Origin: an uncultured Lachnospiraceae bacterium | GTDB lineage: Bacteria; Bacillota; Clostridia; Lachnospirales; Lachnospiraceae | Length of the DNA stretch: 64,000 nucleotides | Reading direction: 5' to 3' | NCBI GenBank assembly: GCA_910577045.1 | Contig: CAJTLB010000010.1 | Location: 68,157 to 132,156 of the forward strand | In this document: positions 16,478-24,857 of the stretch, piece by piece | How the letters are laid out: every line of letters begins with the position of its first letter | How positions within the stretch are numbered: position 1 is the first letter of the stretch | Made by a program: the position numbers and the translations under genes | Notes under the pieces: generated by a model | Database searches by the model: none | What the model was told of the DNA's origin: nothing | Seen by the model: the letters and a program-made list of their open reading frames with translations, nothing else

Positions 16478-19400
16478 TAGCACCTACATTAATTATTGGC
16501 TTAGGCGGGATAGGCTCTGAAATTGTTAGTATGGTGGAACAAAAAACATATGGGCTGGGGCTAGAGTCACCTAATGTAAAATATATTTTAATTGATACAG
16601 ATGAACATGCGTTACAAGAGCGTAAAAGAAATGGGTTTAAAGGGCTTACTATCCGTATTTCAAATAATATTACGGTGGAGCAATGCCTAAAAATGAATTC
16701 TTATGCAAAGGAAGAATGGTACCCTGATAATAATATTTTTATGAATAAAACGCTGACAGATGGGGCAGGCCAAGTGCGGGCAATTTCAAGGTTAGCATTG
16801 GAACATGCCGTTTCGCAGGAAATGCTAGATCCATTGTTCCAGACTATTTTTGAATTGCACCATATGCAGAGGAATACAGAAGCTAGGACACAAAGGATAG
16901 CGTTAGTAAGTTCCCTTGCAGGCGGGACTGGTTCAGGGCTTTTACTGCCATTTGCGATTTATCTTGCAGACTACTTAAAAAAACATTTTCCACAGAATGG
17001 TTATAATATGAATGGGTTTTTTATGATGCCTGACGTGGTAATGCACTATGGCAACGGGAATAATGTGGAACGGATGAGCTTATATTCTAATGCGTATGCA
17101 GCAGTGAAAGAATTGGATTATTTTATACAAGCCAATATAGGCACAGTAGAACGAAAAGAAAATATACGCCTATTGGAAGCAGAAGGGGAATATTTCCAAG
17201 GGACTTTATATAATTTCACATTCCTATTTGGTTTATTTAATGATAATTGCGGCAATGCAGAAGGGTTAAAAACACTACAAGGGTATAAAGAAATGATAGC
17301 AGATTGTATTTACCTGCCTTATTGCAGCCCAATTAATGAAAGAAACACCGCTTGGGAAGATAATAAATTTAAGCATCTTACTATTATGTTAAGTATGGGG
17401 CAAGAGAAGAAATACCGCCATTTTGGTAGTATTGGCGTAGCAAAACTTCAGTACCCATATGAGAAGGTAAAAAAATACTTGACACTTTGCTGGGCTAAAG
17501 ACACTATGGAAAATGACTGGTTTTATTATGATTCTGAATATTATTCTTATGTGCAAGAATATGTAGATCAGGAAAGGCAGGGGCTTGTAAGTGAGCCAAT
17601 GAAATCTTTAAGGGAGTATTATATAGAAAAAGTCCAGTTGGCGAATAAGCCGTTGTCCCAAAAGATATTGGATAGCCTAGAAGGAAGTGAAACAGATGCA
17701 AAGCGTACAGCATGGGCCCAATATACCCATGCACTAGAAGAGTATTTAGTAACAGAATTAGATGCCATTATGGAAAAAAGAATGGCAGTAGTATTTAAAA
17801 GCCTGCGTGTTTTGCAGGGGAATTTAAAAGAAAAGACAATCCAAAATATATTTGCAGACAGCTTGGCACATGGATATTTGGGAGATTGCCAGAATATTTT
17901 TATTAAAAAATTTGATGAGCTTTTTAAGCTTGGTGGGCAGGTAATGCAGGAAAAGAAAAGGCTTGCTTTAGAAGTGTTCCGGCCCCAGCCATTACACAGG
18001 GAAGTAAAGCAGAAATATTTTTTAGAATATTGGCTGCAAAATGGGCTTAGGGGAGGGATACTCCATCCAAATGGAGTCCGTTACTTTTTTATCCAAACAC
18101 AAAAATACTTTGAGGCAAGGGCAAACCAGTTAGAGCAGGAGTTAAAAGATGCCCGCGGCAGGATAGAAACAATACAAGAGGGCTACCGGAATAATAGTAA
18201 AAAGAATTTAATTGATACTATTGAAGAGGTAAATGGCATGAATGGAAGTATTGCAAGCCAAGTAAGGAATGAGGTTTTGTATTATTGTTATATGGAAGGG
18301 ATTGAAAAGATTGAACAGTTAAATAAAGCGTATGAGCTTATGTTTGATGTATATAGGAAAGGGATTGGCCAGCTAGAAGAGAAACTGCAGGTTGTATTAA
18401 ATGAACTTACACATTATGAAGGTACTAGAGTAAAAATGATATGTAATGAGAAGGAATACTTAGATAGTGTTTATCAAGAAATGAAAGCAGATATACCTAA
18501 TTATTATGGTGCATTGGATAAGGTATCAACCCATATGTTTGAAATGGCAGGGCAATGGAAGGAGAAGCAAAAGGATAAAACAGTAATTTGGGAAAGTTTA
18601 ATACAGAGCTGGGAGAATAATTTCCAAGAAGTATATGGCGAAGTATATGATATGGATATTATTTCTGCTGCAGAAAAACAGGTACTTTGGGAAAGAGGGC
18701 AAGGTAGGGCAGATGAACAGGTGGTTGGCTTAGAAATTACAAGAATCCTGCAATATTGTGAGGATAAGTTGTCGGCCCCATTTTTAAATGTGTCTGGCGT
18801 ACCAGAAAAAGAGATTATTAAGGAGAATTATTTCCATACTAGTTTGTTAGATTTAAAAGGGATGAAAAGAGAAATTGTAGAAAAGGAATTAGTAGGGAAA
18901 AATGGGGTATATGAAGATAAGGTGATTGATAAGTATACTATTGTTTACTATCAGTCCTTATTTGGTGTCCATGCAAACCATTTGGATGCGTTTAAGGGGG
19001 CAGATGAGGCAGTTGCGGGGAATTGTTATAAGGCCTATGATGATATTACGAAGCGGATGCACTTAAATGAAAGTGCAAGCCAGATTTTAACCCCACATTT
19101 AGATAGAAACTGGCATAAGGCTTATGTACTGCCAGAGATGAACCGGGACATACAAATAAAAAGGGAAAAAGAAGAGTGGATGGCACTGATTTATGGCTGT
19201 TTAATGGGACGGATTACAAGGACAGAGGAAAAGAAATACCGGATATCAGAGTCTGTTTTTGTACATGAAGATTGTGGGAGCCTTTTAGAAGTTATGGAAA
19301 TTATCCGGGAGTTTAGAGAAGAAAAGGATACTATTAACCAAAAAAGGAAAGAGGATTTAGAAGAATTGTTAAAAGAAGACATAAATCCTAACCAAAGTAA

Positions 19401-19707
19401 GTTTATAGAAAAATATAAGCAAACAAAAATAGTGAAAGATATTTATCTTGCATATATGAGCCGTATAAGGAATAACCAAAGAAAAGAGATAAAGGTTTTT
19501 GTGGATGCATGGGCAGATATTTTAAAAGAATATTTTGCAGTGTTTGAAGTAAGGACAGAGGGAAAAGTACGGGAATATATTTGTATTCAGGTAGATGGCG
19601 CCAAGGAGTTTTCAGAAGGCTATTTGCCATCTACAACAAAAGAGGAAAAGCTTTTAGAAGAATTAAAATACGAATTAAGCCATAGGGAATGGATTGGGAG
19701 AGTATAA
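16474..19707 (+). CDS. Tubulin-like domain protein (Tubulin_2 type)
   Basis: This 1077-residue cytoplasmic protein opens with a Rossmann-type GLGGIGSE loop (about residues 8-15) and an IDTDE strand end. It then carries the tubulin/FtsZ signature loop GGTGSG at 150-155. These fit the bacterial tubulin-like GTPase family that is much larger than FtsZ. From about residue 400 on it is mostly helical with coiled-coil stretches (about 560-640) and no recognised domain. The start at 16474 overlaps the vWA stop; an upstream extension to 16420 is inside the vWA gene and rejected. Nucleotide binding is a motif-based inference; polymerisation is unknown. The next gene overlaps its 3' end by 19 bases. 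Confidence 0.82.
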   Translation: MIAPTLIIGLGGIGSEIVSMVEQKTYGLGLESPNVKYILIDTDEHALQERKRNGFKGLTIRISNNITVEQCLKMNSYAKEEWYPDNNIFMNKTLTDGAGQVRAISRLALEHAVSQEMLDPLFQTIFELHHMQRNTEARTQRIALVSSLAGGTGSGLLLPFAIYLADYLKKHFPQNGYNMNGFFMMPDVVMHYGNGNNVERMSLYSNAYAAVKELDYFIQANIGTVERKENIRLLEAEGEYFQGTLYNFTFLFGLFNDNCGNAEGLKTLQGYKEMIADCIYLPYCSPINERNTAWEDNKFKHLTIMLSMGQEKKYRHFGSIGVAKLQYPYEKVKKYLTLCWAKDTMENDWFYYDSEYYSYVQEYVDQERQGLVSEPMKSLREYYIEKVQLANKPLSQKILDSLEGSETDAKRTAWAQYTHALEEYLVTELDAIMEKRMAVVFKSLRVLQGNLKEKTIQNIFADSLAHGYLGDCQNIFIKKFDELFKLGGQVMQEKKRLALEVFRPQPLHREVKQKYFLEYWLQNGLRGGILHPNGVRYFFIQTQKYFEARANQLEQELKDARGRIETIQEGYRNNSKKNLIDTIEEVNGMNGSIASQVRNEVLYYCYMEGIEKIEQLNKAYELMFDVYRKGIGQLEEKLQVVLNELTHYEGTRVKMICNEKEYLDSVYQEMKADIPNYYGALDKVSTHMFEMAGQWKEKQKDKTVIWESLIQSWENNFQEVYGEVYDMDIISAAEKQVLWERGQGRADEQVVGLEITRILQYCEDKLSAPFLNVSGVPEKEIIKENYFHTSLLDLKGMKREIVEKELVGKNGVYEDKVIDKYTIVYYQSLFGVHANHLDAFKGADEAVAGNCYKAYDDITKRMHLNESASQILTPHLDRNWHKAYVLPEMNRDIQIKREKEEWMALIYGCLMGRITRTEEKKYRISESVFVHEDCGSLLEVMEIIREFREEKDTINQKRKEDLEELLKEDINPNQSKFIEKYKQTKIVKDIYLAYMSRIRNNQRKEIKVFVDAWADILKEYFAVFEVRTEGKVREYICIQVDGAKEFSEGYLPSTTKEEKLLEELKYELSHREWIGRV

Positions 19708-21491
19708 GAAAAGATATGGTTACTTATATTATATATGAAGAATCGGAGAAATACCCACTTAGCAGCCTTTTGCCTTTAAGCTGGTCTTTTCGGAATATGG
19801 AAACAGTCTGTTTAATAAAAAAGCCAGAAAACCCTGCTGATTTGCCAGATTATATAGATGCAGGGCTTCCTGAGCAGAATGTAAGTGAGTGGAGGGTTCT
19901 TTTTCTGGATTGTAGTAAAGTATATCAGGTTGAAAATCCATATAAAGAATATCAAAGACAATTTGAATATATAGATGAATTTTTAAAGCAAGGGTCTTTG
20001 TGCAGTATAACAGAAAGACGAGTTACAAGATTTTTGCCAGAGCAAATATATTGTGTTGCTATGCGCTGTGGTTTATATTTCCATACGGAAGAGGAAGGGT
20101 ATTTATATTCTGATTTTGCAAAAGGGCATAGCAGCAGGTTCCGTTATTTTATTTATGATGTGGGTGAAATAGAACCAATATTGCCAGAACCAATTCTATT
20201 CCAAGTTTTATGTTCTGCTATTATTTTAGCATTAAATGAATGGCAGAATACGATGTTGGAGAAGGGATATTTGTATCAATGTATTTTAACTATAGAGAAA
20301 GAGAAAGTTTCGGAATATATTGGCGAAATGGAAGGCACCAGAAGGTATATTGAAAATATGTTGTTGCAAGAAAAACAGAGAATGGGATGTGAAAAAGAAT
20401 ATATAAGTGAAATAAGGGATTTTTCAGAAAAACAGGAGATAACAGGAAATAGGGAAAGAACTATTTTATTTGGGAAGAAATGGTTCCCTTTTGCAGTAGA
20501 AGATAATGTAACATGGCTGTACCAATGGCGGATGGAACATATGGATGCAATACAGTGTTTGGAGGAATGGAAACAAGGAATTGTTTTAGAGGAGAAAAAA
20601 GATTGGGATATTGCACAACAGGTGTCTTTACATGGAATGGAAAATTTACAAAGAAAATACTTAAGTAAAAGCGGCTGGAAGGATTTAACAGAGAAAAAAA
20701 GGGCGTGCGCAGAAGAGATTTTTAAAGATATTGTAATGGATAAAGAATGTAAAAATTATATAGGGCAAAGTGAGTTATTGTTACAACAGATGGAGCAGAA
20801 ATTACAAACCCGCATGACAAAGAAATGTGTTAAGGTATGGGGAAAAGAATGTTTGATAGGATTTGCTTGTGTAGTAGCATTTGGATTATTAATTTTAGCG
20901 GATTCGCAATGGAATAAAGAAAAAATTTGGTTATGGGCATTTATAATAGGAATATTGATATTTGCGTTTGTAGGCGAGTGCCTGTATTTTTATTGGGAAC
21001 GGATGCATATAAGGGAAAAATTAAATAAATCATTAAAAGTATTGGATAGTAGTTTTTCAAAATCAGAAAAATGGCATAACAGACTGCAAGCTAAAATTTT
21101 AGAACATAAGGAATATAGTTTAATTGAGCATTGGCAAAATACTCTTTTACAGAGAGAACAAAAAGAACAAGGGCTATTAGAGGCTTATAGCCAGATGTTA
21201 CTGAGCAGCGAAGGGACTATCCAGCAATTATTATGGATATTTGGGGAGCAGCCAAAGCATAGGGATATTAGCAGCCAGATAGCAGTAGATTTTTCAGTGC
21301 CGCCACAAGGGCCATTGGATTGTTATATGCCGCATTATAGACATACATATCCATTATCTATAAAAGGAATGGGGATAGATATAGAGGCGTCATTCCCATT
21401 TATTAGTGGTTTTTATTTAAAAAAAGTCTATTTGCCATATATAGAGGAACAGCCAGGGGAGAAATCAAATGAAAACAAAATGGAAGAATAG
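19689..21491 (+). CDS. Membrane protein of the vWA/tubulin-like cluster, unknown
   Basis: The 600-residue protein is not recognised. The first 380 residues look soluble and mixed, with coiled coil near 220-260. Two transmembrane helices lie at about 386-405 and 416-437, followed by a helical coiled-coil segment (445-530) and a beta-containing C-terminal part. Both ends should lie in the cytoplasm. It overlaps the tubulin-like gene by 19 bases at its start and the next gene by 23 at its end. The start is uncertain: ATG 19689 has a weak ribosome site and ATG 19716 is possible. Tight overlap implies it acts with its neighbours. Confidence 0.75.
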   Translation: MDWESIRKDMVTYIIYEESEKYPLSSLLPLSWSFRNMETVCLIKKPENPADLPDYIDAGLPEQNVSEWRVLFLDCSKVYQVENPYKEYQRQFEYIDEFLKQGSLCSITERRVTRFLPEQIYCVAMRCGLYFHTEEEGYLYSDFAKGHSSRFRYFIYDVGEIEPILPEPILFQVLCSAIILALNEWQNTMLEKGYLYQCILTIEKEKVSEYIGEMEGTRRYIENMLLQEKQRMGCEKEYISEIRDFSEKQEITGNRERTILFGKKWFPFAVEDNVTWLYQWRMEHMDAIQCLEEWKQGIVLEEKKDWDIAQQVSLHGMENLQRKYLSKSGWKDLTEKKRACAEEIFKDIVMDKECKNYIGQSELLLQQMEQKLQTRMTKKCVKVWGKECLIGFACVVAFGLLILADSQWNKEKIWLWAFIIGILIFAFVGECLYFYWERMHIREKLNKSLKVLDSSFSKSEKWHNRLQAKILEHKEYSLIEHWQNTLLQREQKEQGLLEAYSQMLLSSEGTIQQLLWIFGEQPKHRDISSQIAVDFSVPPQGPLDCYMPHYRHTYPLSIKGMGIDIEASFPFISGFYLKKVYLPYIEEQPGEKSNENKMEE

Positions 21492-24276
21492 CTTTTTTTC
21501 TAGGAAATATAAAGCCAGGCAGAAGGGGCTTTCTTCTGTTATTATAGGGGCGGTTGTTATAATTATTATATATTGGTTTATATGGAAAAAAGGAATATGG
21601 AATAATATAATAAGAGGGCTTGGCTTTATGGAATGGGAGATTCCTTTTCTTCGTTCTATTTATTCTGTTTTTTTTACAGCCCCTGTTAGTATGGTATTAT
21701 GTCTTTTTTTTATTTTCTATTTTATTTGGAGGACAATATGGATTTTTAGTAGAAGAAAGAAAAAAGCTTTTGGCGTTGCTTATGAGTATAATGGCATAGA
21801 AAAAGTGTGGCTGCTAAAACAAGAATTTATACAAGTAAGGTGCTTCTACCAGTATTTATTGGCAGTAGAATTGCCTTTAGTGGTGGTTGTGACTATAATA
21901 CAAGAGAGAAAAGGAGGTTTTGAGGAAATTTTTGTTATGGCAGTTGCTATTTTCCTGTATACATGGGAAAAATTTGATTATTATTTTGGATATACGGCAG
22001 ATGAGTATAAAAGGCTTTGTATGGTTCCCATTACAGAGGAAATTTCTATGCCTAAGAAACCTGAAAAAGAACGGTTAGGGATAGAAAAGCGGCTTGTGGA
22101 GATTCAATGCAGCCAAAACTATAAAGAACGTTGTATGGGATATTATTGGTATCAAAGAATTGCAGATATCCCTGAAATACATATTGATTATATAGAAGCT
22201 TCCCTTCAGCTTGTAAAGCGGCAAAGTGTTTATTTTTCTAATACTTTTTATCAGGACATGGGTCATTATATATTTCCATTTTTTAGCCTAGAATTGCTGG
22301 AGAATAAAAAAATCTTAGTGGTATCTGGCAGGCATAAAGAGGAAAAAATAATAAAATGGCTGAAGTTAGGGCTGCAGGAAAGAAGCGATGCCATAGTATT
22401 TTGGACGGCGGAAAACGGAGAACAAGAATTAAGTAAGTCGGATATAGCAGTAGTTTCTTTCGAGAATATGGAAAAAGTCCCAGAACATAGCTATGGGTTT
22501 TGGCATGAGGCGGCGGTAGTCTGTTTATTGGAACCTTCTTGTTTTATGCCGTGCCCACTAAAGCTTGCTAGGCTTTTATCTAGGATCCAGCCGCAGGAAG
22601 AGAAAGCTATTTATTTAATTTTTGATAAAAATGGGGAAGGTATGGCAGATTGGCTATCCCATATGGTAAAAGAAGAGATTTTGGCTGTAAACGTGGTAGC
22701 TACTATCCGGGAGGATGCTTATTCTATTATAGATGTGGATACAAAGGAAACAGAGGAAGCATATTCCCATATGCCTTATTTTATGCCATATGCCATAAAA
22801 CTGGTAAGTCTATTCCAACAAAAACGGAAAGAAAGGAAGGAAAAAATTTTTTGGTATGGGAATAGGGTTGCCCCAGTCTATGATATTGGGCGGGAAATGC
22901 AGAAATACGGGATAAAAGAGGAAATATTTGAGTTTTATACAGATGGCATAGAAAAACAGAGTAAAGAAGAGGCATGGAGTATTGCAGAAGATGCAATTTA
23001 TAATGTACATGAAATATTGCGCCAGTATGATACTTGTGGATATATAACAGCATATACAGCAGTATGTTCCCCTCATTATATGTTACATGGGTTTATGCTG
23101 TCCCATATGGATCAGGTTATTTTGCCCTTAGCGCCAGAATTTGTATGTTCTGGAAGAAATATGGCAATTGCAGTAGGGTATGAGTTAGCAAAGGGAAATA
23201 CCGATTGGGAGGATAGTAAAAGAGTTTTGGAATATTACCATGCTGATACAAAAGAGCCACTTTCTCTTATATTAAAAAGGTTAAATACAATATACCGTAA
23301 TGTGCTGGGCTTAGATAAGATGTGGGTAACAGAGGATTATTTTAACCAGGAAGAAGCAGGCAGAAGAAAACGAGTAATAATATCCACAGAAGAGGGCAGG
23401 CAACAGTTCCTTCAGTGGTATTATGGGAATATTAGTATGGCACTTTCCTTAAAAGAAGGGGCGGGAAAGAAAGATGAATTATACCAAATAATGGGAGGCC
23501 ATGTTTACCAGTATTGTTTGCCAGGGCAATTTTTAACATTAGATGGGAAATATTACCGGGTAGAAGAAATTTCTTATAGTGGGGAAAGAAGGCTTGTAAA
23601 ATTAAGGCGGGCATCGGATTCTTGCAGGCATCGCAGGTATTATAGGCAGGTAAGGGATATAAAAATAGAAGAGGCAGGGCAGATGCCGATTTCTTATTTT
23701 ATACAAAGAGAGGATATTCAGGTAGAGTTACATTATGCAGATATTATTGTGCATACAGAATCAAACTTGTGTAGCAGCCGGTTTTATGATTTGAAAAGGG
23801 CAGATAAGATTCCTGTTAATATTCCTTCAAGGCTTTACCGGAAAAAGGCATATTTGAAAATTTCGGTAAATAACCAGAATGGCATGTGGGTAGGGTTATT
23901 ATTAAAAGAAATGTTATATACTTTTTTCCCGCAATGCTGGCAGCTTTTTAGTGTTGCTGTTGGGGAAAAATGGAGAAAAGAGGAAATGGCAGGAAGGCTG
24001 GACTGTATAACAGGTATTGAAATAGAAAAAGAAAGTTATCCTGTATTTTATGTAATTGAGGACAGCCCTATTGATATAGGGTTAGTGGAGGCAGTTGGAG
24101 GAAAGTTTGAGACAATTTTAGCTTTAATAAACCAGTATGTGGATTGGGGAAATAAAGAAGGGCAAGGAGAAGTTAGGGAATATTTTGGTGATGAGATATT
24201 AAAAGGAATAAGAGGGAGTAAGGAGGATTCTTATGTATATAATAGCAGGACTTGGAAATCCCACAGCCCAGTATGA
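21469..24276 (+). CDS. Large membrane protein of the vWA/tubulin-like cluster, unknown
   Basis: The 935-residue protein begins with about four transmembrane helices in residues 20-185. A long cytoplasmic part follows, rich in alternating strands and helices. One region (about 280-400) has a KILVVSGRHKEEKII segment suggestive of a Rossmann or degenerate helicase-like fold, and a small beta-barrel-like stretch lies near 690-725 (GQFLTLDGKYYRVEEI). No Walker A motif is seen, so ATPase activity is not claimed. A GGGGAGAAATCAA site precedes ATG 21469. It overlaps pth by 44 bases, which ties the cluster to the housekeeping genes downstream. No function is assigned. Confidence 0.75.
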   Translation: MKTKWKNSFFSRKYKARQKGLSSVIIGAVVIIIIYWFIWKKGIWNNIIRGLGFMEWEIPFLRSIYSVFFTAPVSMVLCLFFIFYFIWRTIWIFSRRKKKAFGVAYEYNGIEKVWLLKQEFIQVRCFYQYLLAVELPLVVVVTIIQERKGGFEEIFVMAVAIFLYTWEKFDYYFGYTADEYKRLCMVPITEEISMPKKPEKERLGIEKRLVEIQCSQNYKERCMGYYWYQRIADIPEIHIDYIEASLQLVKRQSVYFSNTFYQDMGHYIFPFFSLELLENKKILVVSGRHKEEKIIKWLKLGLQERSDAIVFWTAENGEQELSKSDIAVVSFENMEKVPEHSYGFWHEAAVVCLLEPSCFMPCPLKLARLLSRIQPQEEKAIYLIFDKNGEGMADWLSHMVKEEILAVNVVATIREDAYSIIDVDTKETEEAYSHMPYFMPYAIKLVSLFQQKRKERKEKIFWYGNRVAPVYDIGREMQKYGIKEEIFEFYTDGIEKQSKEEAWSIAEDAIYNVHEILRQYDTCGYITAYTAVCSPHYMLHGFMLSHMDQVILPLAPEFVCSGRNMAIAVGYELAKGNTDWEDSKRVLEYYHADTKEPLSLILKRLNTIYRNVLGLDKMWVTEDYFNQEEAGRRKRVIISTEEGRQQFLQWYYGNISMALSLKEGAGKKDELYQIMGGHVYQYCLPGQFLTLDGKYYRVEEISYSGERRLVKLRRASDSCRHRRYYRQVRDIKIEEAGQMPISYFIQREDIQVELHYADIIVHTESNLCSSRFYDLKRADKIPVNIPSRLYRKKAYLKISVNNQNGMWVGLLLKEMLYTFFPQCWQLFSVAVGEKWRKEEMAGRLDCITGIEIEKESYPVFYVIEDSPIDIGLVEAVGGKFETILALINQYVDWGNKEGQGEVREYFGDEILKGIRGSKEDSYVYNSRTWKSHSPV

Positions 24277-24805
24277 AAAAACAAGGCATAATGTTGGGTT
24301 TGACACGATTACAAATTTGGCTTTAAAATATCAGGTTAATATAAACGAAAATAAGCATAAAGCAAAATGTGGAAAGGGAATAATAGGCAGCGAAAAAGTC
24401 CTTTTACTACAGCCTCAAACGTTTATGAATAATAGCGGGGAAAGTATCCGTGCCGCTATAGATTTTTATAAATGTGATCCAGAAAAAGAATTGATTATTA
24501 TTTATGATGACATTAGCCTTCCTGTAGGGCAGCTTAGGCTTCGGGAAAAGGGAAGCGCTGGCGGGCATAATGGAATAAAAAATATTATCTCTTATTTGGG
24601 CACAGAAAAATTTAAGCGGATTAAAATTGGGATAGGGGATAAACCAGCAGGCTGGGATTTAGCAGATTATGTGTTAAGCAGGTTTAATGAAATAGACAGG
24701 AAGTTTGTAGAGGAAGGAATAGGGCAAGCAGCAAAAGCAGTGGAATGTATTATAACAGAAGGCATACAGGCAGCAATGAACCAGTATAATGTTGTGAAGA
24801 AATAA
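24233..24805 (+). CDS. pth: Peptidyl-tRNA hydrolase
   Basis: Pth frees tRNA from peptidyl-tRNAs dropped by stalled ribosomes. The 190-residue protein has normal length and the family signatures: GLGNP at 6-10, TRHNVGF with catalytic His19, QPQTFMNNSGES near 63, IYDD with the conserved Asp near 93, and GSAGGHNGIK near 107. AAGGAGG precedes the ATG. The start lies inside the preceding membrane protein gene (44-base overlap). The following gene is mfd, a pairing common in Firmicutes. Confidence 0.97.
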   Translation: MYIIAGLGNPTAQYEKTRHNVGFDTITNLALKYQVNINENKHKAKCGKGIIGSEKVLLLQPQTFMNNSGESIRAAIDFYKCDPEKELIIIYDDISLPVGQLRLREKGSAGGHNGIKNIISYLGTEKFKRIKIGIGDKPAGWDLADYVLSRFNEIDRKFVEEGIGQAAKAVECIITEGIQAAMNQYNVVKK

Positions 24806-24857
24806 GAAAACCAACAGGTATATTTATCCAGTAATTGGCCAAGAAAGGGAGAAGAAC

